From assembly GCA_012518615.1 (NCBI GenBank), contig JAAYRU010000023.1, positions 1-45,482 of the forward strand: a stretch of DNA of 45,482 nucleotides. The letters are read 5' to 3'. Each line of letters starts with the position of its first letter. Position 1 is the stretch's first letter. The notes beneath the pieces were generated by a model. It saw only the letters and a program-made list of their open reading frames with translations. It searched no databases and was not told the DNA's origin. Positions 25,408 through 34,163 of the stretch are shown piece by piece. The stretch is from Christensenellaceae bacterium (GTDB taxonomy: Bacteria; Bacillota; Clostridia; Christensenellales; Aristaeellaceae). The position numbers and the translations under genes were made by a program.

Positions 25408-25492
25408 TACAAAGCTCAAACTCAAAGATGCGATGATTTAATAGTTTGATGTCGAAAACGAATTTGTTTTGCAACAAAATGTGTTGTGGAGA

Positions 25493-25531
25493 TGGCAAAT
25501 CGTATTGGGTTCCGATGATGGATTTTTGCCA
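25493..25531 (+). promoter_or_regulatory. Candidate LoaP-responsive RNA hairpin
   Basis: TGGCAA (25493-25498) pairs with TTGCCA (25526-25531), and the adjacent ATCG (25499-25502) pairs with CGAT (25513-25516). This gives a bulged ten-pair stem with a 10-nt loop. It lies between loaP and its target operon, the place where the LoaP-binding hairpin lies in the Bacillus dfn system. The functional link is inference. Confidence 0.35.
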
Positions 25532-25665
25532 AAAGGGTCAGAAAACGTTGAAAACATTAGATTTTATGGGAGTTAGCACTAAACTGTGAAGTGTTTTGGC
25601 CACAGGAAAAATGAAAAAATTTCTTTATTATTGATGATTTCAGGGTTAGTAGAAGAGAAGAGGCG

Positions 25666-25694
25666 TTTAATTAACAAATCATTTGTGATATAAT
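25666..25694 (+). promoter_or_regulatory. Internal promoter of the polysaccharide operon with palindromic operator
   Basis: A perfect -10 TATAAT (25689-25694) has a weak -35 TTTAAT (25666-25671) at 17 bp. The spacer contains a perfect palindrome, ACAAAT-C-ATTTGT (25674-25686), a likely site for a dimeric regulator. Confidence 0.5.
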
Positions 25695-25727
25695 GTTTGT
25701 GATTTCAAGAGGAACTTGGAGGACTTG

Positions 25728-26366
25728 ATGCATTCTTTCTACCGGTCGTATGGAAAACGAGCGATTGACTTCGTTTTGTCTGGGGTGGGAGCCATTGTAC
25801 TTTTGCCCGTTTTTCTAATTATTGCTGTACTTATTAAGTTAGAAAGCAAAGGTCCCGTTTTTTTCCGTCAAAAGCGTGTGGGTCTACATAAGAAAAATTT
25901 CTCCATCATGAAGTTTCGTACCATGCGAATTGATACTCCCAAAGATATGCCTACCCACATGCTTGCCAATCCTGACCAGTACATCACCAAAGTAGGTCGC
26001 TTTTTACGCAAGACCAGCTTGGATGAATTGCCTCAAATTTTCAACATCATAAAAGGTGAAATGGCTGTTATTGGCCCTCGCCCCGCTCTTTGGAACCAGG
26101 ATGATTTAGTCGCAGAGCGCGATAAGTACGGAGCCAACGATATTCTTCCTGGTCTCACCGGTTGGGCACAAATCAACGGACGTGATGAGCTTGAAATTCC
26201 TATCAAAGCGAAACTGGATGGTGAATATGTCAAAAAGATGAGTTTCATGTTTGATTTCAAATGCTTTTTAAGTACCATCATTTCTATTTTCAAGCGTGAT
26301 GGTGTAGTAGAAGGTGGAACAGGGGAACTCCACCGTATGGAGCAAGACAAGGCGGTGCGCAAATGA
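25728..26366 (+). CDS. Polyprenyl-phosphate sugar phosphotransferase (initiating transferase)
   Basis: This 212-residue short-form bacterial sugar transferase (EpsL/PglC-like) places the first sugar-1-phosphate on undecaprenyl phosphate at the inner membrane face. One hydrophobic hairpin lies near residues 14-36. Signature segments are MKFRTMR, RKTSLDELPQIFN, GPRPAL and PGLTGWAQINGRD. The start at 25728 is chosen for TTGGAGG 5 nt upstream; an in-frame TTG inside the ribosome site is less likely. It overlaps the next gene by 4 bp. It opens the biosynthetic operon, as expected for the priming step. The sugar is probably a 6-deoxy-HexNAc, judging by the neighbouring epimerase. Confidence 0.93.
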   Translation: MHSFYRSYGKRAIDFVLSGVGAIVLLPVFLIIAVLIKLESKGPVFFRQKRVGLHKKNFSIMKFRTMRIDTPKDMPTHMLANPDQYITKVGRFLRKTSLDELPQIFNIIKGEMAVIGPRPALWNQDDLVAERDKYGANDILPGLTGWAQINGRDELEIPIKAKLDGEYVKKMSFMFDFKCFLSTIISIFKRDGVVEGGTGELHRMEQDKAVRK

Positions 26367-27244
26367 AACGCATCCTTATCACCGGTGCCAACAGTTACAT
26401 CGGTACCTCTGTCGAGAAATATCTTGCCCAATGGCCTGACCAGTACCAAGTAGATACTATCGACATGATAGATGATTCTTGGCGTGAGAAAAGCTTTGCT
26501 GGCTATGATTGCGTGTTTCATGTGGCAGGGATTGCGCATCAAGATTCGGGCAAGATAACTGAAGAACGGAAACAGTTATATTACAAGGTTAATACTGATT
26601 TAACTGTTGACACTGCCAAGAAAGCTAAGGCAGATGGTGTCAAACAGTTCATTTTCATGAGTAGCATTATCGTGTACGGCTTGAGCGCAAAAATGGGTGA
26701 GATGAAAGTCATCACCACCGAGACCAAGCCTACTCCTGAAGGAGCGTATGGCGACAGCAAACTCCAGGCGGAATTAGGGATACTGCCTTTATCGGACGAG
26801 TCTTTTAAAGTGTGCGTTTTACGTCCACCGATGATTTATGGGCCGGGCTGTAAGGGCAATTACCCTATACTGTCCAAGGCTGCAAAGACTCTTCCCTTCT
26901 TTCCCGATGTTCAAAACCAGCGCTCAATGCTGTTTGTAGGAAACCTGTGCGTATATGTCAAGCGAGTTATAGACAGTATGATGTTTGGCGTGTTTTTCCC
27001 GCAGAATAAGGGATATGTGTGTACCAGCGATATGGTTCGCCAAATTGCCAAGACACATGGAAAGAAAATACATTTAACAAAAGTGTTTAATCCCTTGCTA
27101 CGGTTATTTTCTGGCAAAATAGGGATCATTGATAAAGTATTCGGTAGCATGGTATATGAGCAATCAAACAATATCCCAACAGAAATGATCGGTTTTTCAG
27201 ATTCTATTGCTCTGACAGAAGGAGCGGAGCAATATGAATTCTAA
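26363..27244 (+). CDS. NAD-dependent sugar epimerase/reductase (WbpV/WbjF-like)
   Basis: This 293-residue extended short-chain dehydrogenase has the cofactor motif GANSYIG (8-14), MSSIIVYG with the catalytic Ser near residue 100, and Y-x3-K (Tyr129, Lys133). In P. aeruginosa loci, WbpV/WbjF-type proteins encoded next to the initiating transferase reduce the UDP-4-keto-6-deoxy-HexNAc intermediate to UDP-QuiNAc or UDP-FucNAc. The same neighbourhood and a downstream CapE dehydratase make that role plausible here. It is coupled by a 4-bp overlap upstream and an 11-bp overlap downstream. A generic UDP-hexose 4-epimerase is the alternative. Confidence 0.8.
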   Translation: MKRILITGANSYIGTSVEKYLAQWPDQYQVDTIDMIDDSWREKSFAGYDCVFHVAGIAHQDSGKITEERKQLYYKVNTDLTVDTAKKAKADGVKQFIFMSSIIVYGLSAKMGEMKVITTETKPTPEGAYGDSKLQAELGILPLSDESFKVCVLRPPMIYGPGCKGNYPILSKAAKTLPFFPDVQNQRSMLFVGNLCVYVKRVIDSMMFGVFFPQNKGYVCTSDMVRQIAKTHGKKIHLTKVFNPLLRLFSGKIGIIDKVFGSMVYEQSNNIPTEMIGFSDSIALTEGAEQYEF

Positions 27245-28466
27245 GAAGAGACCGTCTTTGTTGGTAGTATCACAATATTACTATCCAGAACAATTTCGTA
27301 TTAACGACATGTGCGAGGAGTGGGTAAAGCGTGGCTACGATGTTACTGTAGTTACTGGTATTCCCAATTACCCTCAAGGGAAGTTTTTTGATGGCTATGG
27401 ATGGTTTAAGAGACGTAAGGAAGTTTATAACGGTGTAAAAATCGTACGTCTTCCCATCATATCCCGTGACACATCGAAAATCCGTTTGGGATTGAATTAT
27501 TTGTCTTTTATGATTTCAGGCTTCATTTGGAAGGTATTCACAAAACAACAGGCGGATTTGGTTTTCTCATTCGAAGTATCTCCCATGTCACAAGTTTTAC
27601 CTGCTGTATGGTTTGCAAAACGACGCAAGATTCCTTGCATCGCCTATATTCAAGATCTATGGCCAGAGAACTTCATTGAGATGACAGGCATTAAAAGCGG
27701 TCCTATCATTCGTGTTATTGACCGAATGACAGATTATATTTATAAAAACTGTAAAAAAATTCTCGTCACTTCCAACAGTTTTAAGAAAGCTGTAGAGGAG
27801 AGGGGCGTGCCGGGAGAAAAAGTGGATTACTGGCCGCAGTATGCGGAGGATTTTTATAAACCCTCAGAAATTGTTTCTCCACTAGTTCCAAATAATGATG
27901 ATGTGTTTACGATTGCGTTTACAGGGAATATTGGCTATGCTCAGGGGTTGGAAATTCTTCCGGAAGCCGCTGAGTTGTTAGTGGAGGAAGGGAAAAAGGT
28001 GAGGTTTTTGTTTGTGGGCGATGGGCGAGCTTTAGATTCACTCAAGAACACCATACAACAGAGAAATGTGGAAGAGTATTTTTTCTTTCTTCCAAGGCAA
28101 AAACCGGAAAGTATCCCCTCTATACTAGCGGGGGCGGATGCAGCATTTCTGTCTTTTGCCCCAAGTCCCTTGTTTTCAAAAACAATCCCTGCTAAACTAC
28201 AATCCTATATGGCTTGCGGAATGCCCGTCCTTGCTGTTGCGGATGGCGAAACGCACCATATGGTAGAAGAGGCGGATTGTGGACTATGTAGTAAACCAGG
28301 AGATATTGATGGATTAGTGCACAATGTTAATACATTGATGCAGAACTCCGGATTATTGGAGCGATTTGCTTCAAATGCTCTTAGTTTTTCAGATAAAACT
28401 TTCAACAAAAAGGTATTAATGGATTCAATAGACCAAGAGTTTCTAGCATTGCTGGAGGTAGTATGA
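27234..28466 (+). CDS. Glycosyltransferase family 4 (WbuB-like, putative L-FucNAc transferase)
   Basis: This 410-residue GT-B fold enzyme has N-terminal QYYYPEQFRINDMCEEWVKRGYDVTVVTGIPNYP (split over residues 14-47) and YIQDLWPENF, both typical of WbuB/WbjE-type transferases. The C-terminal nucleotide-sugar site includes FTGNIGYAQGLE and SKTIPAKLQSYMACGMPVLA. WbuB proteins add L-FucNAc, and the CapEFG enzymes that make UDP-L-FucNAc are encoded in this same locus, which supports the assignment. It acts on the lipid-linked intermediate at the cytoplasmic membrane face. GGAG lies upstream, and it overlaps the next gene by 4 bp. Confidence 0.85.
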   Translation: MNSKKRPSLLVVSQYYYPEQFRINDMCEEWVKRGYDVTVVTGIPNYPQGKFFDGYGWFKRRKEVYNGVKIVRLPIISRDTSKIRLGLNYLSFMISGFIWKVFTKQQADLVFSFEVSPMSQVLPAVWFAKRRKIPCIAYIQDLWPENFIEMTGIKSGPIIRVIDRMTDYIYKNCKKILVTSNSFKKAVEERGVPGEKVDYWPQYAEDFYKPSEIVSPLVPNNDDVFTIAFTGNIGYAQGLEILPEAAELLVEEGKKVRFLFVGDGRALDSLKNTIQQRNVEEYFFFLPRQKPESIPSILAGADAAFLSFAPSPLFSKTIPAKLQSYMACGMPVLAVADGETHHMVEEADCGLCSKPGDIDGLVHNVNTLMQNSGLLERFASNALSFSDKTFNKKVLMDSIDQEFLALLEVV

Positions 28467-29593
28467 GGGAATATCAAGTTTGCAACAACTGTGTTATGGA
28501 TACATCAGACTCAATGATTGTTTTTGATGAATCTGGACAGTGTGATCATTGTAAAAATTATTATCAAAATATTTTGCCTTCTTGGCACCCTGACGAAGAA
28601 AGCGAGAAGGAACTTTATTCGATTGTCGATAACATAAAGGCCGATTGTAAAAACAAAAAGTATGATTGCATCGTTGGACTATCGGGAGGCGTTGATAGTT
28701 CTTATGTTGCTTATTATGCCAAGGAAAAACTAGGCTTGAGACCTCTTTTGTATGCTGTTGATACGGGCTGGAATATGAAAGTTGCCGATGACAATATTCG
28801 AAAGATTGCTGAAACATTGGGATGTGAACTTCATATTGATAGAGTGCCCGTCAATGAACTGAGAGATTTACAGTTAGCGTATTTCAAGTCACAAGTGCCC
28901 TATCAAGATACAGTTCAGGATCATGTTATTTTTGCATCTCTTTATCGGTATGCTCAAAAAATGGGAATCAAGTATGTTTTGACTGGTGCTAATTACTCTA
29001 CAGAATGCGTCCGAGAACCAATCGAATGGGTTTATCAAAACGACTTAAGACAGATAAAAGACATACATAAGCGTTTTGGAACCATTCCTTTAAAAACACT
29101 TCCTACCTGCGGTATGTTTAAATATAGACTGTATTATCCTCTTATTAAGGGAATGAAGGTCATTAAATTCCTCAATCTTATTCCTTACCTTAAGGAAGAT
29201 ATTATTCGTACTTTGGAAGAACGTTTTGGCTGGGAACGGTATAAAAACAAACATTATGAAAGCCGTTTTACTCGCTTCTATGAAGGGTACTGGTTAATCA
29301 AGAAGTTCGGTTATGATAAGCGCAGAGCACATTTTTCGAGTTTGATACTAACCGGTCAAATGGATAGGGAAGAAGCTCTTAGAATACTTGCGGAACCACC
29401 ATATCCAGAGGAAGAAGCGATGGAAGATATGCGAATAATTTGTGAGGATATGGGCATTTCTGTTGACGAATTCAAGCAGATGATGTCAGGCGAAAACAAA
29501 ACATACGAAGACTATAAGAATTCAGCTTGGCTTATTGAATTGGCTGTGAGGGTAGCGAGGTTTTTAGGTGTGGAAAAAAGAAATTTTCGATGA
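28463..29593 (+). CDS. N-acetyl sugar amidotransferase (WbpG/PseA-like)
   Basis: This 376-residue ATP-pyrophosphatase has the PP-loop SGGVDS (74-79) and two N-terminal Cys pairs (C7/C10 and C27/C30) that probably bind zinc. Motifs such as LTGANYSTECVREP match the WbpG/LegA/PseA group. These enzymes convert an acetamido group of a nucleotide sugar to acetamidino, or amidate a uronic acid, using ammonia. Ammonia normally comes from HisH/HisF-like partners, and none is encoded here. It follows the WbuB-like gene with a 4-bp overlap. The next gene is 84 bp away with no visible terminator. Confidence 0.85.
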   Translation: MREYQVCNNCVMDTSDSMIVFDESGQCDHCKNYYQNILPSWHPDEESEKELYSIVDNIKADCKNKKYDCIVGLSGGVDSSYVAYYAKEKLGLRPLLYAVDTGWNMKVADDNIRKIAETLGCELHIDRVPVNELRDLQLAYFKSQVPYQDTVQDHVIFASLYRYAQKMGIKYVLTGANYSTECVREPIEWVYQNDLRQIKDIHKRFGTIPLKTLPTCGMFKYRLYYPLIKGMKVIKFLNLIPYLKEDIIRTLEERFGWERYKNKHYESRFTRFYEGYWLIKKFGYDKRRAHFSSLILTGQMDREEALRILAEPPYPEEEAMEDMRIICEDMGISVDEFKQMMSGENKTYEDYKNSAWLIELAVRVARFLGVEKRNFR

Positions 29594-29677
29594 GTTAAGA
29601 ACAAATGTTAAAAAGTAGCTAAATTTCTTAGCACTTTACCACATATATCACATAAAGCAAAGAAAGGATGTAGAATA

Positions 29678-30991
29678 ATGACAATATTGTATGATGATCT
29701 AATTGAAAGACGGGAAAAACTCTCCGTTGTGGGACTTGGGTATGTTGGAATGCCGATAGCTGTTGCTTTTGCTCAAAAGATTGATGTTATCGGTTTTGAC
29801 ATAAACCAGCAAAAAATTGAAGTTTATAAGCAAGGAAAGGATCCAACTAAAGAAGTCGGAGACGAAGTCATCTCCCAAACCACGGTGCAGTTTACAGCCG
29901 ATGCGGCTGACCTGAAGAAGGCGAGGTTTCATATTGTTGCTGTTCCTACACCAGTACGTGATGATCATACTCCGGATTTGTCACCGGTTATCTCAGCCAG
30001 TAGAACCGTAGGCCAAAATTTGCTACCCGGTAGCATTGTGGTGTATGAATCCACCGTATATCCTGGTGTGACGGAGGATATTTGCGTACCAATCTTGGAA
30101 AAGGAATCCGGTCTTGTTTACGGGGTGGATTTTAAGGTGGGCTATTCACCGGAACGCATTAATCCCGGTGATAAAGTGCACCGACTGGAAACTATCGTTA
30201 AAGTGGTTTCTGCTATGGATGAAGAAAGCCTAGACACTGTTGCAAAAGTATATGAGTTGGTTGTAGATGCAGGGGTACACCGAGCGTCATCTATCAAGGT
30301 GGCTGAGGCTGCCAAGGTCATCGAAAACAGCCAGCGGGACATCAACATCGCATTTATGAATGAACTGTCAATCATTTTTAATAAACTTAACATTGACACC
30401 AAATCTGTGTTGGAGGCTGCTGGCACCAAATGGAACTTCCTCAAATTTACTCCAGGTCTAGTAGGTGGGCACTGCATAGGTGTAGATCCCTATTATTTGA
30501 CATATAAGGCAGAGCAAGTAGGTTACCATAGTCAGATTATTCTATCTGGTCGGCGCATTAATGATGACATGGGCCGATATGTGGCAGAGAATGTGATCAA
30601 GTGTCTCATCCGGGCGGATCGTCAGGTCAAGGGAGCCAAAGTGGCTATTCTAGGTTTTACCTTTAAGGAGAACTGTCCAGATACACGTAATACCCGCGTA
30701 ATTGATGTCTATAAGGAGTTGCAAGAGTATGGAATCACTCCGCTGGTTGCCGATCCTCAGGCTGATGTGAGTGAAACTCTGCATGAATATGGTATTGAAT
30801 TTGTAGATATGGATTGCATCAAGGACATGGATGCAGTAGTATTGGCGGTTGCTCATGATGAGTTTAAGAGCATGAATATTCAGCAAATGGATGCTTTTTA
30901 TAACCAAGGACAGAAGGTGTTGTTGGATTTGAAGGGCTTGTTTAGCCGCGAGACGTTTGAAAAAGCAGGCTATTTGTACTGGAGGCTGTAA
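29678..30991 (+). CDS. UDP-N-acetylhexosamine 6-dehydrogenase (TviB/WbpO-like)
   Basis: This 437-residue enzyme oxidises C6 of UDP-GlcNAc or UDP-GalNAc to the uronic acid with two NAD+. It has the Rossmann motif GLGYVG (19-24), YESTVYPG (123-130) and GYSPERINPGD (155-165). The catalytic Cys266 lies in LVGGHCIGVDPYYL, and the C-terminal UDP-binding domain contains GFTFKENCPDTRNTR. These segments match TviB/WbpO more closely than WecC (UDP-ManNAc) or UDP-glucose dehydrogenase. It overlaps the C4-epimerase gene by one base, and the pair would make UDP-GalNAcA. The ribosome site is AAAGGATG. Confidence 0.88.
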   Translation: MTILYDDLIERREKLSVVGLGYVGMPIAVAFAQKIDVIGFDINQQKIEVYKQGKDPTKEVGDEVISQTTVQFTADAADLKKARFHIVAVPTPVRDDHTPDLSPVISASRTVGQNLLPGSIVVYESTVYPGVTEDICVPILEKESGLVYGVDFKVGYSPERINPGDKVHRLETIVKVVSAMDEESLDTVAKVYELVVDAGVHRASSIKVAEAAKVIENSQRDINIAFMNELSIIFNKLNIDTKSVLEAAGTKWNFLKFTPGLVGGHCIGVDPYYLTYKAEQVGYHSQIILSGRRINDDMGRYVAENVIKCLIRADRQVKGAKVAILGFTFKENCPDTRNTRVIDVYKELQEYGITPLVADPQADVSETLHEYGIEFVDMDCIKDMDAVVLAVAHDEFKSMNIQQMDAFYNQGQKVLLDLKGLFSRETFEKAGYLYWRL

Positions 30992-31974
30992 TGTTTTATA
31001 ATTTTCCTGAAGATAGCGTGTTCCTTGTTACCGGTGGCGCAGGTTTTATTGGCTCAAATCTCTGCGAGGTTTTATTGGAGTTAGGATACAAGGTGCGCTG
31101 CTTGGATGACTTGTCGAATGGCTTGCAATCAAATGTAGATATTTTCACTCAAAATCCAAACTATCAGTTTATTCATGGAGACATCAGGGACTACGAAACC
31201 TGCATGATAGCTTGTAAGGATGTTGATTATGTGTTACATCAGGCTGCTTGGGGAAGCGTACCGCGAAGCATTGAACTGCCCCTTCTCTATGAAAGCATCA
31301 ATGTTGGGGGTACCCTTAATATGCTGGAGGCTTCGCGGAAAAACGGCGTAAAAAGATTCGTATATGCTTCATCCAGTTCAGTATATGGAGATGAACCCAA
31401 TTTACCTAAAATTGAGGGACGCGAAGGGAATTTGCTGTCACCCTACGCTCTGACAAAGAAAAGCAATGAAGGCTGGGCAAAACAGTATACTCTCCATTAT
31501 GGATTAGCTACCTATGGATTGCGGTATTTTAATGTATTTGGGAAAAGGCAGAACCCAAACTCAACATATGCTGCTGTTATTCCAAAGTTTATCAATTGCA
31601 TGATGAACGGCGAGGACGTAACTATTTATGGAGATGGTACTCAAAGTCGCGATTTTACATTTATAGACAATGTTGTCCACGCTAATTTGCTGGCTTGCCT
31701 AGCCTCGGAAAAGCATGCAGGTCTTTCGTTTAATGTTGCGTGTGGTGAGCAGATTACTCTATTGCAACTGGTAGATGAGCTACGTAATCTGCTGGATTTC
31801 TCTGGAGGAATTAAGTTTTTCCCTAAAAGGAGAGGAGATATTCTGCACAGCAATGCTGATTTTAGCCTTGCAAAGGAGAAATTAGGGTTTCAACCCGTAT
31901 TTTATTTTATGGATGGTATACAGAAAACAGTTGAGTGGTATGCTAAGCAAAGGTGTTGTTATCATAGCAAATGA
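30991..31974 (+). CDS. UDP-N-acetylhexosamine C4 epimerase (WbpP/TviC-like)
   Basis: This 327-residue extended SDR enzyme has GGAGFIG (15-21), QAAWGSVPRSIE (84-95), SSSSVYG and the catalytic Y-x3-K (Tyr152, Lys156). The QAA-x-GSVPRS segment is diagnostic for WbpP/TviC/Gne enzymes, which interconvert UDP-GlcNAc/GalNAc and their uronic acids. It follows the 6-dehydrogenase with a one-base overlap, the same partnership as in Vi antigen and P. aeruginosa O6 loci. Together they supply UDP-GalNAcA to the glycosyltransferases. Confidence 0.9.
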   Translation: MFYNFPEDSVFLVTGGAGFIGSNLCEVLLELGYKVRCLDDLSNGLQSNVDIFTQNPNYQFIHGDIRDYETCMIACKDVDYVLHQAAWGSVPRSIELPLLYESINVGGTLNMLEASRKNGVKRFVYASSSSVYGDEPNLPKIEGREGNLLSPYALTKKSNEGWAKQYTLHYGLATYGLRYFNVFGKRQNPNSTYAAVIPKFINCMMNGEDVTIYGDGTQSRDFTFIDNVVHANLLACLASEKHAGLSFNVACGEQITLLQLVDELRNLLDFSGGIKFFPKRRGDILHSNADFSLAKEKLGFQPVFYFMDGIQKTVEWYAKQRCCYHSK

Positions 31975-31989
31975 GATTAAGGAACTGAA

Positions 31990-33168
31990 ATGAAGCTACT
32001 ACTTGTTGATAATGCACATTTATTTAAGGATGTTTCGGGATGCTATTATACTCCCAGTATTTATAATGATGATTTTTTTCAGCGATATCTATCGGTTTTT
32101 GATTCGGTTCGTTTTGTTGCAAAAGTACGTAAAGTAAATGAAGTCGATTGCCAGAAGATGCTAAAGATAACTGATTCTAGGGTTGAAATTCTTGAACTGC
32201 CGTGGTTTCGTGGTTTTAGTGGGTTGATAAAGACATTTCCAAAACTGTTTGGGATTTTTCGCAACTGTGCACAAGGTTGTGATTGCGCAATTTTTCGCAT
32301 TGCGCAAGTGGAGAGCATACTGGCGTTTCTCTTGATGAAACGGCGTTCAATACAAATTGCTGCAGAGGTAGTTAATGATCCAGGTGCATTCTCAAACATT
32401 GGAGTATTTGTACGCATGCTGCTAGTATATTTACATAAGAGAATTATTCGTTCATCGGTTGGTGTATCATATGTAACTAAGTGGTATCTGCAGCAGAAGT
32501 ATCCATGTAACGCAATTAAGTTTCGAGGAAACCCTGATTACTTTACATCGGAATATTCTTCAATTAGCCTTTTAGAAAGTGATATAACAGCTCCGAGAAG
32601 TAGATTTAGTAATGATAGAATCGTATTAGTTCACTCTGCTAATCATTTTGTTGATGATTCAAAAGGACATAAGGTGGTTATCGATGTTCTTTATAATTTA
32701 CGTAGCAAGGGTTTGCCTATTTATGTAAAATTTATCGGTGATGGATTAGCTCGTGCTCAGTTTGAAGAGTATGCCAAGGAAAAAGAAGTGTCCGTATATA
32801 TTAAATTTGTTGGTAAAATATCGAACCATGTAACCTACATGAATGAAATGCGTAGTGCAGATATTTGTATTTTTCCATCTATGTCTGAAGGACTTCCAAG
32901 AGTCGTTATCGAGGCGCTTGCAAATGGGTTACCAACAGTTGCAAGTCGAGTTGGAGGAACCGTGGAATTAATTGAGGACAAGTGGCTTTTTGAGCCTTCT
33001 GATGTAGAGGGTTTTAGCAATGCAATTGAAAGAATAGTGAAAGATGAAACTATATATGCTGAACTCTCAAGAAAAGGGATTATAATGGCGCGGGAATTTG
33101 TTGAACCAGTTTTGAAGGAGAGGCGGACTGCATTTTATAATGAATTGATGAAGCGTAGCATAAAATAA
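31990..33168 (+). CDS. Glycosyltransferase family 4
   Basis: This 392-residue GT-B fold transferase has a weak N-terminal acceptor domain and a clear C-terminal donor site. The latter shows KFIGDGLARAQFEEYA, then FVGKISNHVTYMNEM, and the EX7E-like FPSMSEGLPRVVIEALANGLPTVAS. It probably adds one sugar to the lipid-linked repeat unit. AAGGA lies before the ATG. It shares one base with the following ATP-grasp gene (TAATG). Donor and acceptor cannot be predicted. Confidence 0.88.
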   Translation: MKLLLVDNAHLFKDVSGCYYTPSIYNDDFFQRYLSVFDSVRFVAKVRKVNEVDCQKMLKITDSRVEILELPWFRGFSGLIKTFPKLFGIFRNCAQGCDCAIFRIAQVESILAFLLMKRRSIQIAAEVVNDPGAFSNIGVFVRMLLVYLHKRIIRSSVGVSYVTKWYLQQKYPCNAIKFRGNPDYFTSEYSSISLLESDITAPRSRFSNDRIVLVHSANHFVDDSKGHKVVIDVLYNLRSKGLPIYVKFIGDGLARAQFEEYAKEKEVSVYIKFVGKISNHVTYMNEMRSADICIFPSMSEGLPRVVIEALANGLPTVASRVGGTVELIEDKWLFEPSDVEGFSNAIERIVKDETIYAELSRKGIIMAREFVEPVLKERRTAFYNELMKRSIK

Positions 33169-34160
33169 TGGAAAGGAAGCGTTTTGATTTGGACAAATTA
33201 AAGAAAATAATTGGGCGATTTCCTAAATTATATTTGTTTCTTAGCAGTATATCGGGAATGATTGATTACAGACATAACAGAAGAATGATCTACAAACAAT
33301 CAATTCAAGATTTTGTTGTGTGGCAATATAGACGTTATTTTAAAAAGAAACTAGATCTCAGTAATCCTCAATCATTCAATGAGAAGATGATGTGGTTAAA
33401 GGCCTATTGGTTTGATGAAAATGCAATAATATGCTCCGATAAAAATAGTGTTCGTAGTTTTGTAGAGGACAAAGGATACGGACACATATTAATTAAACAA
33501 ATTGCTCTGTTTGATTCCCCGAGCGAGATTGATTTATCAAAACTACCTGATAGATTCGTTTTGAAACCGACCCATGATTCCGGACATGTTATATTCTGCA
33601 ATGAAAAGTCGGCTTTTGATATTAAAAAGGCACAGAGGCGTCTTAAAAAGTGGTTGAAGATAGATTATGAGTATATGGGAGGGGAGTGGGTGTACCATTC
33701 TAATTCAAAAAAAATAGTATGCGAGGAATTTCTCGAAGATAAAGAAGCAGGTGAACTTTTTGACTATAAGTTTTTTTGTTTTAATGGTGAACCTGAATTA
33801 GTGTTTTTTGTAAGTGATCGAGCAAAACATGCTAAGAGTGATTTTTATGATTTAAATTGGAATCTGATGGATTTCAGGTGGATTTATGAACCGAGTGGAA
33901 AATTGCATCCCAAACCTAAACTCCTTGATGAGATGATTCATATTGCTCGTGTTTTAAGTAAAGGATTTCCTTTTGTTAGAGTTGATTTATATGAAGTGTC
34001 GGGGCGCATCTATTTTGGTGAAATGACGTTTTTCCATGGAGGAGGCTGTGGATGGTTCAAGCCGGATTCGATAGATTATGATCTTGGGCGGAAAATAGAG
34101 CTTCCCAAACCTGGTACACCTTGGGGAAAAATTATAAGCTGTAAAGCAGATAGTAGGTGA
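33168..34160 (+). CDS. TupA-like ATP-grasp protein, copy 1
   Basis: This 330-residue ATP-grasp fold protein of the TupA-like family has the nucleotide-binding Lys in RFVLKPTHDSGHV (Lys133), DYKFFCFNG (199-207), and the metal-binding acidic residues of PFVRVDLYE...FGEMTF (Asp273, Glu285). TupA was named from teichuronopeptide synthesis in an alkaliphilic Bacillus, a polymer joining uronic acid and glutamate. A role in forming an amide between an amino acid and a sugar acid is therefore attractive but unproven. It is encoded between two glycosyltransferases, overlapping the first by one base. Confidence 0.82.
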   Translation: MERKRFDLDKLKKIIGRFPKLYLFLSSISGMIDYRHNRRMIYKQSIQDFVVWQYRRYFKKKLDLSNPQSFNEKMMWLKAYWFDENAIICSDKNSVRSFVEDKGYGHILIKQIALFDSPSEIDLSKLPDRFVLKPTHDSGHVIFCNEKSAFDIKKAQRRLKKWLKIDYEYMGGEWVYHSNSKKIVCEEFLEDKEAGELFDYKFFCFNGEPELVFFVSDRAKHAKSDFYDLNWNLMDFRWIYEPSGKLHPKPKLLDEMIHIARVLSKGFPFVRVDLYEVSGRIYFGEMTFFHGGGCGWFKPDSIDYDLGRKIELPKPGTPWGKIISCKADSR

Positions 34161-34163
34161 ATT

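Larger units (their letters stand above)
25408..25727 (+). other. Leader region between loaP and the polysaccharide genes
   Basis: About 320 bp without a gene. It contains a bulged hairpin (25493-25531), a second sigma-A-like promoter with an internal palindrome (25666-25694) and the ribosome site of the sugar transferase gene. This is where a LoaP recognition element on the nascent RNA would be expected. Confidence 0.5.

Noticed and set aside
25570-25585. CIRCE-like half site (TTAGCACT) in the polysaccharide leader
   Set aside because: There is no matching second arm at the required distance.
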